Positions 1-7,522 of a stretch of DNA of 64,000 nucleotides are shown piece by piece. Under the pieces are notes generated by a model that worked only from the letters and a program-made list of their open reading frames with translations, was not told the DNA's origin and did no database searches. Numbering within the stretch: the first letter of the stretch is position 1; each line of letters opens with the position of its first letter. Origin of the DNA: Thalassospira sp. ER-Se-21-Dark (GTDB taxonomy: Bacteria > Pseudomonadota > Alphaproteobacteria > Rhodospirillales > Thalassospiraceae); assembly GCF_017922435.1 (NCBI RefSeq), contig NZ_VDEZ01000003.1, positions 1-64,000 on the forward strand, written 5' to 3'. The translations under genes were made by a program, and so were the position numbers.

Positions 1-96
1 GCCTTCACCTCAAAACAGATCCTGGTTCAGTCCGGTGTTGCCATGCTCGCACAGGCAAACCAGATGCCGCAGAACCTGCTGCGTCTGCTGCAGTAA
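1..96 (+). CDS. Flagellin, C-terminal fragment (5' end outside window)
   Basis: Only the last 31 codons are in the window. They encode the C-terminal D0 helix of a flagellin, ending in the motif NLLRLLQ. The 31 residues are identical to the end of the next gene, a full flagellin, while the DNA differs at 12 positions, all synonymous. This is therefore a tandem paralogue, not a duplicated assembly segment. Flagellin is exported through the flagellar type III system and polymerises into the filament; the D0 helix packs the filament core. A strong terminator follows the stop codon. Confidence 0.9.
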   Translation, partial: AFTSKQILVQSGVAMLAQANQMPQNLLRLLQ

Positions 97-121
97 TCTG
101 CAAAGCAAAACACGTCTTTAC

Positions 122-151
122 AAAAGGGGCGGCCTTCGGGCCGCCCCTTTT
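122..151 (+). terminator. Rho-independent terminator after first flagellin
   Basis: A perfect 9-bp G+C stem (GGGGCGGCC / GGCCGCCCC, 126-134 and 139-147) closes a stable TTCG tetraloop and is followed by TTTT. It ends the upstream flagellin transcript and separates the two flagellin genes. Confidence 0.93.
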
Positions 152-309
152 CGCGTCGCAACTGTAGTAATTAAAGTCCAAGTGGCGTGCTTCATCATGA
201 CCACATCCATTTAGAGATCAGCACAAAATATATACATCAGGATAATTGCCCACCCAGAATTAGATCGCGTGGCTAGGAGTCGGATTCATTTACAAATCAT
301 TAACAAGCC

Positions 310-326
310 CGGCACGGTAAGTGCTT
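310..326 (+). promoter_or_regulatory. Sigma-54 (-24/-12) promoter for flagellin
   Basis: The sequence CGGCACGGTAAGTGCTT matches the sigma-54 consensus TGGCACG-N4-TTGCW with correct spacing between GG and GC; the only weak point in the -12 element is G for T. It would start transcription near 337, giving a leader of about 190 nt. Two GANTC sites (277-281 and 283-287) lie just upstream. The rest of the 97-527 gap is AT-rich and holds no gene that I can support. FlbD, encoded at 13818, is the likely activator. Confidence 0.7.
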
Positions 327-527
327 TGCCCCTTACGCAACCATTTGTTTTTACTGCAAAAAGCGAGGAATCTTTTTTCACTGGACACAAATCTAACCTA
401 AAAGTATATTTCACCCTATATATATTACCGTTTTCATCCCTACGTCTGGGCTGAAAATTTTCTGGCAAATGCGCCGGATCACGGACAACAAGATGTTGCC
501 CAGAGCTATCCATGTAGGAGATGCGTT

Positions 528-1868
528 ATGGCTCTTAACATTATTTCGAACTATGCTGCCAATGTTGCACATCGCAACTTGACTGCGTCGGACACAGCAG
601 CGACCCGCTCCCTATCTAAACTGTCGTCAGGTACACGCGTCGTTTCTGCGCGAGATGATGCTGCGTCGATGGCGATTGGCGCGCGTTTGAATGCAACGAC
701 AGAGTCTCTCAAAACAGCTTCGGTGAACGTTGGTCAAGCCAACTCGATGCTCCAGATCGCCGATGGCGGCATGGCAACCATCGATAACATTCTGGTGCGA
801 ATGAAGACACTTGCTGTTCAGGCATCCTCGGGCAACTTGTCCGACACCGAACGCGGGTTCCTCAATGACGAATTCGTTCAGCTGCGCGAAGAAATCGACC
901 GCATTGCTTCATCGACCAACTTCAACGGCATTCAGCTGCTCGGCGATGGTGGTGACGTTGCATTGAACTTCGACGATCTCGCGGCCGGCGGAAGCGGCGC
1001 GGCCCTGAGCCCGGTCAACGGCTTCGACAACTTTGCCATCACCGATAACAACTACTGGGCGACCGATACCGATAGTGACATCACCGATAACAACTTTGAA
1101 GTTGATATTGATTATGCTGCCGGTGGTCAGGTCATCATGACGGTGAATGCCACTGTTGATGGCGACAACCGTTCGCAGTCGATCGACGTAACGGACTATG
1201 CTTCGGGCGGCACCACCGCAATTGGGGCTGGTGAAAATGCGACCCTGAACTTCGATGAGCTTGGCCTGAGCTTCACGGTGAACACCAACTTCTCGGCATC
1301 TGTATCGTCGATTGCCGCAGACAACACTGGTGCGTCGAACTTCGGCTCTGACACCACCTTCAACGGCGTTGCCGGTAACGACTCTTCATTGAATGTCGTT
1401 AACATGGCCGCTGACAACGGTCAGGCTCTCCAGCAGAGCGTTGATTTCCAAGTCGGAGCAGGAAATACCGCAAACGATCGAATGTCGATTGAATTTTCGT
1501 CAGTAGACTCCGATACCTTGGGTGCCGGCGCCCTTGGTACAGAAGTTTCCATCGCTGACCTTGGGGCAAATGCGATTGATACGGCTGCCGGTGCACAGGA
1601 GGCTGTAGAAGTTGTAGGTCGCGCAATTGACGACCTGCAGCGTGCCCGTGCCAATATCGGTACCTATCAAAACCGCTTGGACTTCGCCGGACAAAACTTG
1701 GCGACCACGCAGGAAAACACAGAGTCTGCACGCTCGACCCTGCTTGATCTTGATGTTGCGGCAGAAATGACCGCCTTCACCTCCAAGCAGATCCTGGTTC
1801 AGTCGGGTGTCGCAATGTTGGCACAAGCAAACCAGATGCCGCAAAACTTGCTGCGTCTGTTACAGTAA
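528..1868 (+). CDS. Flagellin
   Basis: Filament subunit of 446 residues. The N-terminal D0/D1 region (about 1-145) has the typical asparagine-rich start with AANVAHRNL and the block SSGTRVVSARDDAASMAIG. The C-terminal D1/D0 region (about 355-446) ends in MPQNLLRLLQ. The middle, about 146-350, is a variable surface domain rich in Asp, Gly, Asn, Thr and Ser and has no cysteine, as usual for exported flagellins. The start is ATG after GGAGATGCGTT. It follows another flagellin gene and precedes flaG. A sigma-54 promoter lies about 200 bp upstream, in line with late-class flagellar expression. Confidence 0.96.
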   Translation: MALNIISNYAANVAHRNLTASDTAATRSLSKLSSGTRVVSARDDAASMAIGARLNATTESLKTASVNVGQANSMLQIADGGMATIDNILVRMKTLAVQASSGNLSDTERGFLNDEFVQLREEIDRIASSTNFNGIQLLGDGGDVALNFDDLAAGGSGAALSPVNGFDNFAITDNNYWATDTDSDITDNNFEVDIDYAAGGQVIMTVNATVDGDNRSQSIDVTDYASGGTTAIGAGENATLNFDELGLSFTVNTNFSASVSSIAADNTGASNFGSDTTFNGVAGNDSSLNVVNMAADNGQALQQSVDFQVGAGNTANDRMSIEFSSVDSDTLGAGALGTEVSIADLGANAIDTAAGAQEAVEVVGRAIDDLQRARANIGTYQNRLDFAGQNLATTQENTESARSTLLDLDVAAEMTAFTSKQILVQSGVAMLAQANQMPQNLLRLLQ

Positions 1869-1883
1869 CCTAACTCTCGTCCC

Positions 1884-1940
1884 CCGGCACTGATTGCCGG
1901 CAATCGTCTTTTTCAAGTTTCATCCTGCTGTTACAGGATG
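1884..1940 (+). terminator. Two small hairpins between flagellin and flaG
   Basis: The first hairpin, CCGGCA (1884-1889) with TGCCGG (1895-1900), is followed by a T-rich tail with five Ts about 9 nt later. The second is a perfect 7-bp stem, CATCCTG (1921-1927) with CAGGATG (1934-1940). Together they could attenuate read-through from the highly expressed flagellin into flaG. The tails are poor for full terminators, so partial read-through is likely. Confidence 0.4.
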
Positions 1941-1961
1941 GCGGCTTTAAGGAGCTGAAAA

Positions 1962-2330
1962 ATGGAAGTCGTAAAAAACTATAGTGCGTCGAGTGGCTCT
2001 GGGGGTATCCCCCATGCTGCTGCGAGCGTACCGGAAGTCGCACCAGCCAAAGTCAGTGCGGTTTCTTCACCGGTGGCAAAACCGGACAACAAACCTTCTG
2101 CAGTTCCGCAGAAAATGCAGGATGCCCTTGCAAGTATGGATCTGCCTGACCTTGCCGATGGCACGGCACGGGTTGAGCTGAACTTCAACCAGGACACCGG
2201 CCGCGTCGTGGCAAAAGTCACCGACCGCACCAGCGGTGAAGTCCTGCGCGAGCTGCCATCCAAGGAACTGCAGCAACTGTTCTCGCAAATGCGCGAGTAT
2301 CTCGGCAGCTTTGTCGACGAAGAAATTTAA
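1962..2330 (+). CDS. flaG: FlaG family flagellar protein
   Basis: A 122-residue protein with a disordered Ala/Pro/Ser/Val-rich N-terminal half and a conserved C-terminal half (about 70-120). The latter carries the FlaG pattern LNF..DTGRVVAKV.D..SGEV followed by LPSKEL. FlaG proteins influence filament length and usually sit between flagellin and fliD, exactly as here. The start is ATG after TAAGGAGCTG. The molecular role of FlaG is not settled; family assignment is secure from the motif and the neighbours. Confidence 0.9.
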   Translation: MEVVKNYSASSGSGGIPHAAASVPEVAPAKVSAVSSPVAKPDNKPSAVPQKMQDALASMDLPDLADGTARVELNFNQDTGRVVAKVTDRTSGEVLRELPSKELQQLFSQMREYLGSFVDEEI

Positions 2331-2350
2331 CACAGCGAGTGGGCGCATAT

Positions 2351-2366
2351 AGGCACGGTTCTTGCA
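2351..2366 (+). promoter_or_regulatory. Sigma-54 (-24/-12) promoter for fliD-fliS
   Basis: AGGCACGGTTCTTGCA matches TGGCACG-N4-TTGCA at every key base except the first, with exact spacing. It predicts a start near 2377 and a short leader before fliD at 2433. It gives fliD and fliS their own late-class promoter inside the flagellin-flaG-fliD run. Confidence 0.8.
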
Positions 2367-2432
2367 GTTCGGTTTGACAAAACATACCGCTAGCAGGCAA
2401 AATCAGCCGGGAGCACCCAAGGAGCTACACCA

Positions 2433-4205
2433 ATGAGCAGTCTGAATTTAAATAATATCTATGTTGGCGATAACGGCCGTGTCCAGTTGTCTGGCGGCTC
2501 CTCCAACATCGATTTCGTCGACACCGTCGACAAGATGATTGCTGCCCGTCGTATTCCTGCCGACAATCTTGAAAAACGGATTGAAGCAAACGACGAGAAA
2601 ATTGCTGCGCTGAAAGAGCTGCAGACGCTTGTTGGTACCCTTAAGGACTCCATGGCGAACCTCTATGGTGCGACCAGCTTTGACAACTCGCGCAACATCT
2701 TTGAATCCAAACAAATTTTTGCTTCTACGAACAACACCACCGAAGCAGGATCTTTAATAGGTGTTGTCGCCTCAAACGCCGCCGAGACCGGAAGCTACAA
2801 GTTCGAAATCAACCAGGTCGCCAGCAAACACAAGCTTTCAAGTAATACCCAGACTGTCGCGGCAAGCGCTGACGTCACCGGACTTACGGGCACTGGCACA
2901 TTTACGATAACCGGTGGCACTGGCAGCTCAAGCGTGACCGTCGCGGCCGGTGATACGCTTCAGGACATCCGTGACAAGATCAACAACGTCAAGGATACGA
3001 CCGGCATCCAGGCCTCGGTCGTCAAGGTGTCAGAAACCGAAAGTACACTGATCCTGACCTCGGTCGAGGAAGGCGAAGCTAATCGCATGTCGTTCAGTGA
3101 CGACAGCGGCAGTGTTTTGCAAAACCTCGGTGTTCTGACAGACTCAACAACGATCAATGCTGCCAACGTTATTGATGATGGCAACAATGCCAGCATTACG
3201 CTTGATGGCATCACTGTTACGCGCGGATCCAACGAATTCTCTGATCTTATTGATGGCCTGAGCATCAGCCTCTATGACGCTGAACCGGGGACCGAGATCA
3301 CGATTGAGATCGAACAGGACCTTAATCAGGCGAAAACGGCAATCCTCAATTTTGTCGAAGCCTATAATGCTGTTCAGACATTCATCAATGAAAAGACTTT
3401 TGTTGACCCGACCACGGGCGAGTCATCGGAAGATGCGGTGTTGCTCGGCAATACGTCTGTCAAAGGCATTGAATCTGCCCTGCAACAGATTGCGGGCTCC
3501 TTTGCGAACGGCGTAACCGACAGACCCGACAAGGACGATTATTCGGTTCTGGCTGAAATTGGTCTGGATTTCGTTGCCTATGGCGCGAACGAAGACCCGA
3601 TGCTCAGCAAGACCATCGATCTTGACGAGGCCGCCCTGAACGAGGCGTTGCTCAACGAACCGCAAGAAGTGATGGAACTGTTCCTGTTCCGCGGGAAGTC
3701 GGACAATTCTGACGTCACCATGACCGGTTTTGATGGCAAAACCAATGCTGCAACCTATGAGTTCAACATTGATGCATCGGGCGGTACGATCAACAGCGTC
3801 ACCTACGATATCACCGTCAATGGCGTGACAACGACCGGCAAGAACGCCGTTGTATCGGGCAACAGCATCCGCACGGCCGACGGTTTGCGCCTGTTTTATG
3901 GTGGGGATGCAAATGCATCCGATACAGCGACTGTAACCACCAGCATCGGGATCGGTGCGCAATTCTACTTCGAACTGGATTCTATTCTGGACGAAGAAGA
4001 CGGGACTTTGACCCAGGCCATCTCCGATCTGGAAGTGCAGACCACTTCTTACGAAGAAAAAGTTGACCGCATTGACGAACGTCTTACCCGGCAGCGAGAA
4101 GTCCTTATGGATCAGTTCATTGCAATGGAATCGGCCCTTGCACGCATGAAGAACATTCAGAGTTCTCTTGACGAATTAATGGCTGCAGGACGAGATAAAG
4201 GTTAA
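2433..4205 (+). CDS. fliD: Flagellar filament-capping protein FliD (HAP2)
   Basis: A 590-residue cap protein that sits at the filament tip and folds incoming flagellin. The N-terminal coiled coil and FliD_N region occupies about 20-125. A flagellin-IN-type repeat with AAGDTLQDIRDKIN lies near 170. The C-terminal FliD domain runs from about 250 to 580 and ends in a helical segment. The length is at the upper end for the family. The ATG start follows AAGGAGC. It has its own sigma-54 promoter and is followed 57 nt later by its export-chaperone partner gene fliS. Confidence 0.95.
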   Translation: MSSLNLNNIYVGDNGRVQLSGGSSNIDFVDTVDKMIAARRIPADNLEKRIEANDEKIAALKELQTLVGTLKDSMANLYGATSFDNSRNIFESKQIFASTNNTTEAGSLIGVVASNAAETGSYKFEINQVASKHKLSSNTQTVAASADVTGLTGTGTFTITGGTGSSSVTVAAGDTLQDIRDKINNVKDTTGIQASVVKVSETESTLILTSVEEGEANRMSFSDDSGSVLQNLGVLTDSTTINAANVIDDGNNASITLDGITVTRGSNEFSDLIDGLSISLYDAEPGTEITIEIEQDLNQAKTAILNFVEAYNAVQTFINEKTFVDPTTGESSEDAVLLGNTSVKGIESALQQIAGSFANGVTDRPDKDDYSVLAEIGLDFVAYGANEDPMLSKTIDLDEAALNEALLNEPQEVMELFLFRGKSDNSDVTMTGFDGKTNAATYEFNIDASGGTINSVTYDITVNGVTTTGKNAVVSGNSIRTADGLRLFYGGDANASDTATVTTSIGIGAQFYFELDSILDEEDGTLTQAISDLEVQTTSYEEKVDRIDERLTRQREVLMDQFIAMESALARMKNIQSSLDELMAAGRDKG

Positions 4206-4262
4206 CTTTTGTCTGCCATACATGCACACTGAACTCACGCTTAGCATACCAAGGAGTGTCGC

Positions 4263-4763
4263 ATGAACGAACACGCCGCCCATACATACAAGCAACAGCA
4301 GGTCAATACAGCCACACCGGCAAAGATGGTGTTCATGCTGTTTGAAAAGACCTTGTCGCGCTTGCAGGAGGCGCAACACGCGATTGAGCGGAATGACATT
4401 CAGGGCCGTTGCAATGCGAACTGCAGTGCACAGGAACTGATTGCCCATCTTTCGAACACTTTGGATATGGAACAGGGCGGCGAGATCGCTGCAAATCTGG
4501 AACGACTCTATACCCACTGCATGCTCCGTCTGATGGATGTGGATCGGAAAAATGATCCCAACGCCGCAGCAGAAGTGATCAAGCTTCTGACACCACTTCG
4601 GGATTCATGGGCCGAGCTTTCTGAGAAAAGCGAAGGCGAACTGCGTCAGGCAGTTTTGACCGCGCAACAAGCACGCCCGGCGCTTACCAACGAAACGGCA
4701 ACTGCAAGCGAAGAAACAGAACCACAGGCACCGGCGAAAACCGGCCTGTCAATTTCTGCCTGA
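4263..4763 (+). CDS. fliS: Flagellar export chaperone FliS
   Basis: FliS binds the C-terminal helix of flagellin in the cytoplasm and prevents premature polymerisation. The 166-residue protein begins with the typical YKQQQVNTATPAKMV segment and MLFEKTL, then the helical bundle through about residue 125. The last 40 residues are an Ala/Thr/Glu/Pro-rich tail beyond the usual 120-135 length of the family. ATG follows AAGGAGTG. It is probably co-transcribed with fliD, and the unit ends at a strong terminator just downstream. Confidence 0.93.
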   Translation: MNEHAAHTYKQQQVNTATPAKMVFMLFEKTLSRLQEAQHAIERNDIQGRCNANCSAQELIAHLSNTLDMEQGGEIAANLERLYTHCMLRLMDVDRKNDPNAAAEVIKLLTPLRDSWAELSEKSEGELRQAVLTAQQARPALTNETATASEETEPQAPAKTGLSISA

Positions 4764-4793
4764 TCCCAAACACCAGGTATCGCGCACCGGATT

Positions 4794-4827
4794 AAAGACC
4801 TCCGAAATTTTCGGAGGTCTTTTTTGT
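4794..4827 (+). terminator. Rho-independent terminator after fliS
   Basis: A stem AGACCTCCGA / TCGGAGGTCT with a small AT loop, followed by a run of Ts. It ends the fliD-fliS unit and separates it from fliK, which has its own promoter. Confidence 0.93.
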
Positions 4828-4972
4828 TTTTGGCCTGCTTTTGACCGGGCCCCTAAATCACAGGTTCATTTTTGCCCGGCATCGGCCAACCCCGCAGAAG
4901 GCAAAATCTGCCCTTTCTGCTAACACACTGCTAACCTGCTGAAACTATGTAGAAAACGTTAACAATCAAAAC

Positions 4973-4988
4973 TGGCCCGCCACTTGCA
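4973..4988 (+). promoter_or_regulatory. Sigma-54 (-24/-12) promoter for fliK-flgD-flgE
   Basis: TGGCCCGCCACTTGCA matches TGGCACG-N4-TTGCA with one mismatch (A to C) and exact spacing. The predicted start near 5000 leaves about 24 nt to the fliK ATG, just enough for the AAGGACCAAGG ribosome site. It would drive the hook operon fliK-flgD-flgE. Confidence 0.85.
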
Positions 4989-5023
4989 CATGTTCTGACA
5001 CTGCTTCCATAAGGACCAAGGTC

Positions 5024-6664
5024 ATGAACAGCTCTGCGATTACAAACAGCGTGATGCCAACTGTCTCCATTCCCGGCACAAACCCGAGCGAACGCAAGGG
5101 ATCGGGCTTTGGTGATGTCATGGCGTCAATCACAGACAACTGGTCTGAGCAAAGTCATCAGGTCAAATACGACGCGGCAAAATCTGCCCAGAAGAATTTC
5201 GATGATCGGCGCTCAGATATGGAAGCCGAAAGATCCGCACGCGACAAACGCAGCATCAATGAGGCGCGTTCCGAAGATCGCCGCGAAGACGACCCTGTCC
5301 GCGCATCACATGATGACTACGAAGATCATGATGATCATGCCAAAATCGAAGATCCAAAATCCGATGAACCGCGCGACGTGGAAGCCAACTCGGAAGATGA
5401 TCGCGCTGGCGAGGACATGGAAACTGCAGATGGCGGTGATCGTTCAAACGATAACGAAGCGACGTCCCAGGACGGTGAAAAAACTGCTTCCGCATCCGAC
5501 GAAACCACATCAGCAGAATCAGATGATACCAAGTCAGATGGCAACAGCGCCCTGACGGCCGACGCTGACGTGGTCGATCCCAACCAGCCGACACAAGCCG
5601 TTCCGCTTCCGGGATCCCCCGAAGCCATTGAATTGGCCAAGGCCGAAGCCGCTAAAATGAAGGCTGCTGGTACTAATGGTTTAGCAAATGCCCAGAACGC
5701 AGCCTTGGCAAATGGTCAGGCAGCAACCGGTGCCACCAATGGTAGCGCCACTGCGGATAGCACGACAGACGGCTTGATGAATTCAACTGCCCTGTCGCAA
5801 CCTGCTGCAGCGTCCTCTGCCAAGATGGCACTGAATGGTGCGGATGCAGGGGCCGGTGATGAAATGTCCTCGGACAAGTTCCTTTCGCGGGTTGTCGATT
5901 CAATGACCGGTGACGGCAAAGGTAAAACCGATGTCACCGGCACCACGAACGCAGCAACCACCGGCCAGACCAATAATAGCACCCAGCAGGCTTCCGCAGC
6001 CAACCCGGCACAAACTGCCCAGGCAGCACAGCAGGCAATGGCCGCAGCAGCCGGGCCGAACGCGCAAAACAACCCGACCGCCGCGCAGAATGTGTCAACC
6101 AACAGTGTGGTTACAGCAACTGGCGGCACTGAGGCCACAGCAACAGCCAACGGCCAACCGGGAAGTACCAGCAGTCTGCATCAGACCAACACGGGTGGTC
6201 AGACCGCGCACACCGCACGTCAGGCCCCCTCGCAACAGGTTCAGCAGCAAGTCGCCGTTTCGATCCGCAATGCAGCCAGCGAAGGCGTTGACAAGATTTC
6301 TGTTCAGCTTCGACCGGAACATCTTGGGCGCGTCGATGTCAAAATGGAAATCGGTCAGGATGGCCGAATCCAGGGCGTGATTCAGGCTGACACACGCGAA
6401 ACACTCGACATGTTGCGTCAAGACTCCCGTGCCTTGCAGCAAGCGCTGAAAGACGCCGGTCTGAATGCAGACAGTCAAAGCTTCACCTTCGAACACAGGA
6501 ATGAAGGTGGCCAGAGTCAGGAAGGCAACGGCCAATCCCGTATGACCGCCGATCAGGGCAGCAGCCCGGATGAAGGTGACGTCATGAGTGGAACCGAACT
6601 CGCCGAACATGTCGCCATTGGCTACGGGATTAATCCCAACGGCCTTGTCGATATCCGGATATAG
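5024..6664 (+). CDS. fliK: Flagellar hook-length control protein FliK
   Basis: A 546-residue secreted ruler that stops hook growth and switches export specificity. The N-terminal part (about 45-170) is very rich in Asp, Glu, Arg and Ser. The middle (about 190-400) is Ala/Thr/Gln/Asn-rich and cysteine-free, as expected for an extended secreted ruler. The Flg_hook domain lies at about 405-490 with ISVQLRPEHLGRVDVKM and a helix TLDMLRQDSRALQQAL. ATG follows AAGGACCAAGG. flgD starts 21 nt after the stop. A second FliK-like gene lies at 19471; this one has the clearer classical domain and operon context. Confidence 0.92.
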   Translation: MNSSAITNSVMPTVSIPGTNPSERKGSGFGDVMASITDNWSEQSHQVKYDAAKSAQKNFDDRRSDMEAERSARDKRSINEARSEDRREDDPVRASHDDYEDHDDHAKIEDPKSDEPRDVEANSEDDRAGEDMETADGGDRSNDNEATSQDGEKTASASDETTSAESDDTKSDGNSALTADADVVDPNQPTQAVPLPGSPEAIELAKAEAAKMKAAGTNGLANAQNAALANGQAATGATNGSATADSTTDGLMNSTALSQPAAASSAKMALNGADAGAGDEMSSDKFLSRVVDSMTGDGKGKTDVTGTTNAATTGQTNNSTQQASAANPAQTAQAAQQAMAAAAGPNAQNNPTAAQNVSTNSVVTATGGTEATATANGQPGSTSSLHQTNTGGQTAHTARQAPSQQVQQQVAVSIRNAASEGVDKISVQLRPEHLGRVDVKMEIGQDGRIQGVIQADTRETLDMLRQDSRALQQALKDAGLNADSQSFTFEHRNEGGQSQEGNGQSRMTADQGSSPDEGDVMSGTELAEHVAIGYGINPNGLVDIRI

Positions 6665-6685
6665 AAAAGGTAGAGGGCACATCCC

Positions 6686-7474
6686 ATGACCGTTTCATCC
6701 CTGACAAACGTTGGCCTTTCTCAGTCCAACACCAATGCCGGTTCAAGCAGCTCTGCCAGTCAGCTAGCGCAAAACTTTGATACGTTTCTGACCCTGCTGA
6801 CCACGCAGCTCAAGAATCAGGATCCGACCTCGCCGATGGAAAGTGACAAATTCACCGACCAGCTGAGCCAGTTCGCCCAGGTTGAGCAAGGCATTCAGAG
6901 CAACAAGAACCTCGAAGACCTGCTCGCAATGCAGGGACAGCAGCGTCAGCTCTCTGCCCTGTCTTATGTCGGTGCGCAGATCGAGGCAGTTGGTGATACC
7001 AACTGGCGCGACGAAGGCGAAGAGCTCACCTACAAATACAATGTCGCGCCGGAAGTTCCGCGCCTGAAACTGCAAATTCAGGATCAGAGCGGGAAAACGA
7101 TCTACTCCGAAGAACTCACCGATGTTTCTGGCCTCCAGACCTTTACCTGGGATGGCAAAAACAACAATGGTGTTGAACAGGACGCAGGTGCCTACACGCT
7201 GGTTGTTCAACCTATGGCCGCAAACGGTGACACCTTCAAGGATGACAAGGGCAGACCCGCCTCTGTCGCGATTGGGATCATCGGCACTGTCGACAGTGTC
7301 GATATCGACGATACCGACATCTATCTCCGTCTTGGCGATGTCTCTGTGCCGTTCTCGACGCTTACCAACGTTAAGTTGGGCGCGAACAGCACCGATACTG
7401 GCACTGACAATACCGATAATACTGATAATACCGGGGATAACTCCGGATCTGAACAGCAGGAAGAAGCCGCCTAG
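6686..7474 (+). CDS. flgD: Flagellar hook assembly (cap) protein FlgD
   Basis: FlgD forms the cap that allows hook subunits to polymerise. The protein has 262 residues. The N-terminal export/assembly motif is at about 28-75 with FLTLLTTQLKNQDPTSPM and FAQVEQG. The FlgD Ig-like and Tudor-like domains span about 85-230, with TFTWDGKNNNG typical of the Ig-like part. The last 35 residues are a short Asn/Asp/Thr/Gly repeat (DNTDNTDNTG) not needed for the fold. It lies between fliK and flgE. Confidence 0.95.
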   Translation: MTVSSLTNVGLSQSNTNAGSSSSASQLAQNFDTFLTLLTTQLKNQDPTSPMESDKFTDQLSQFAQVEQGIQSNKNLEDLLAMQGQQRQLSALSYVGAQIEAVGDTNWRDEGEELTYKYNVAPEVPRLKLQIQDQSGKTIYSEELTDVSGLQTFTWDGKNNNGVEQDAGAYTLVVQPMAANGDTFKDDKGRPASVAIGIIGTVDSVDIDDTDIYLRLGDVSVPFSTLTNVKLGANSTDTGTDNTDNTDNTGDNSGSEQQEEAA

Positions 7475-7522
7475 GGCATTCATCCGGATTTGATCAACAC
7501 CCTGTGAAACAGGAGAAGAAAA

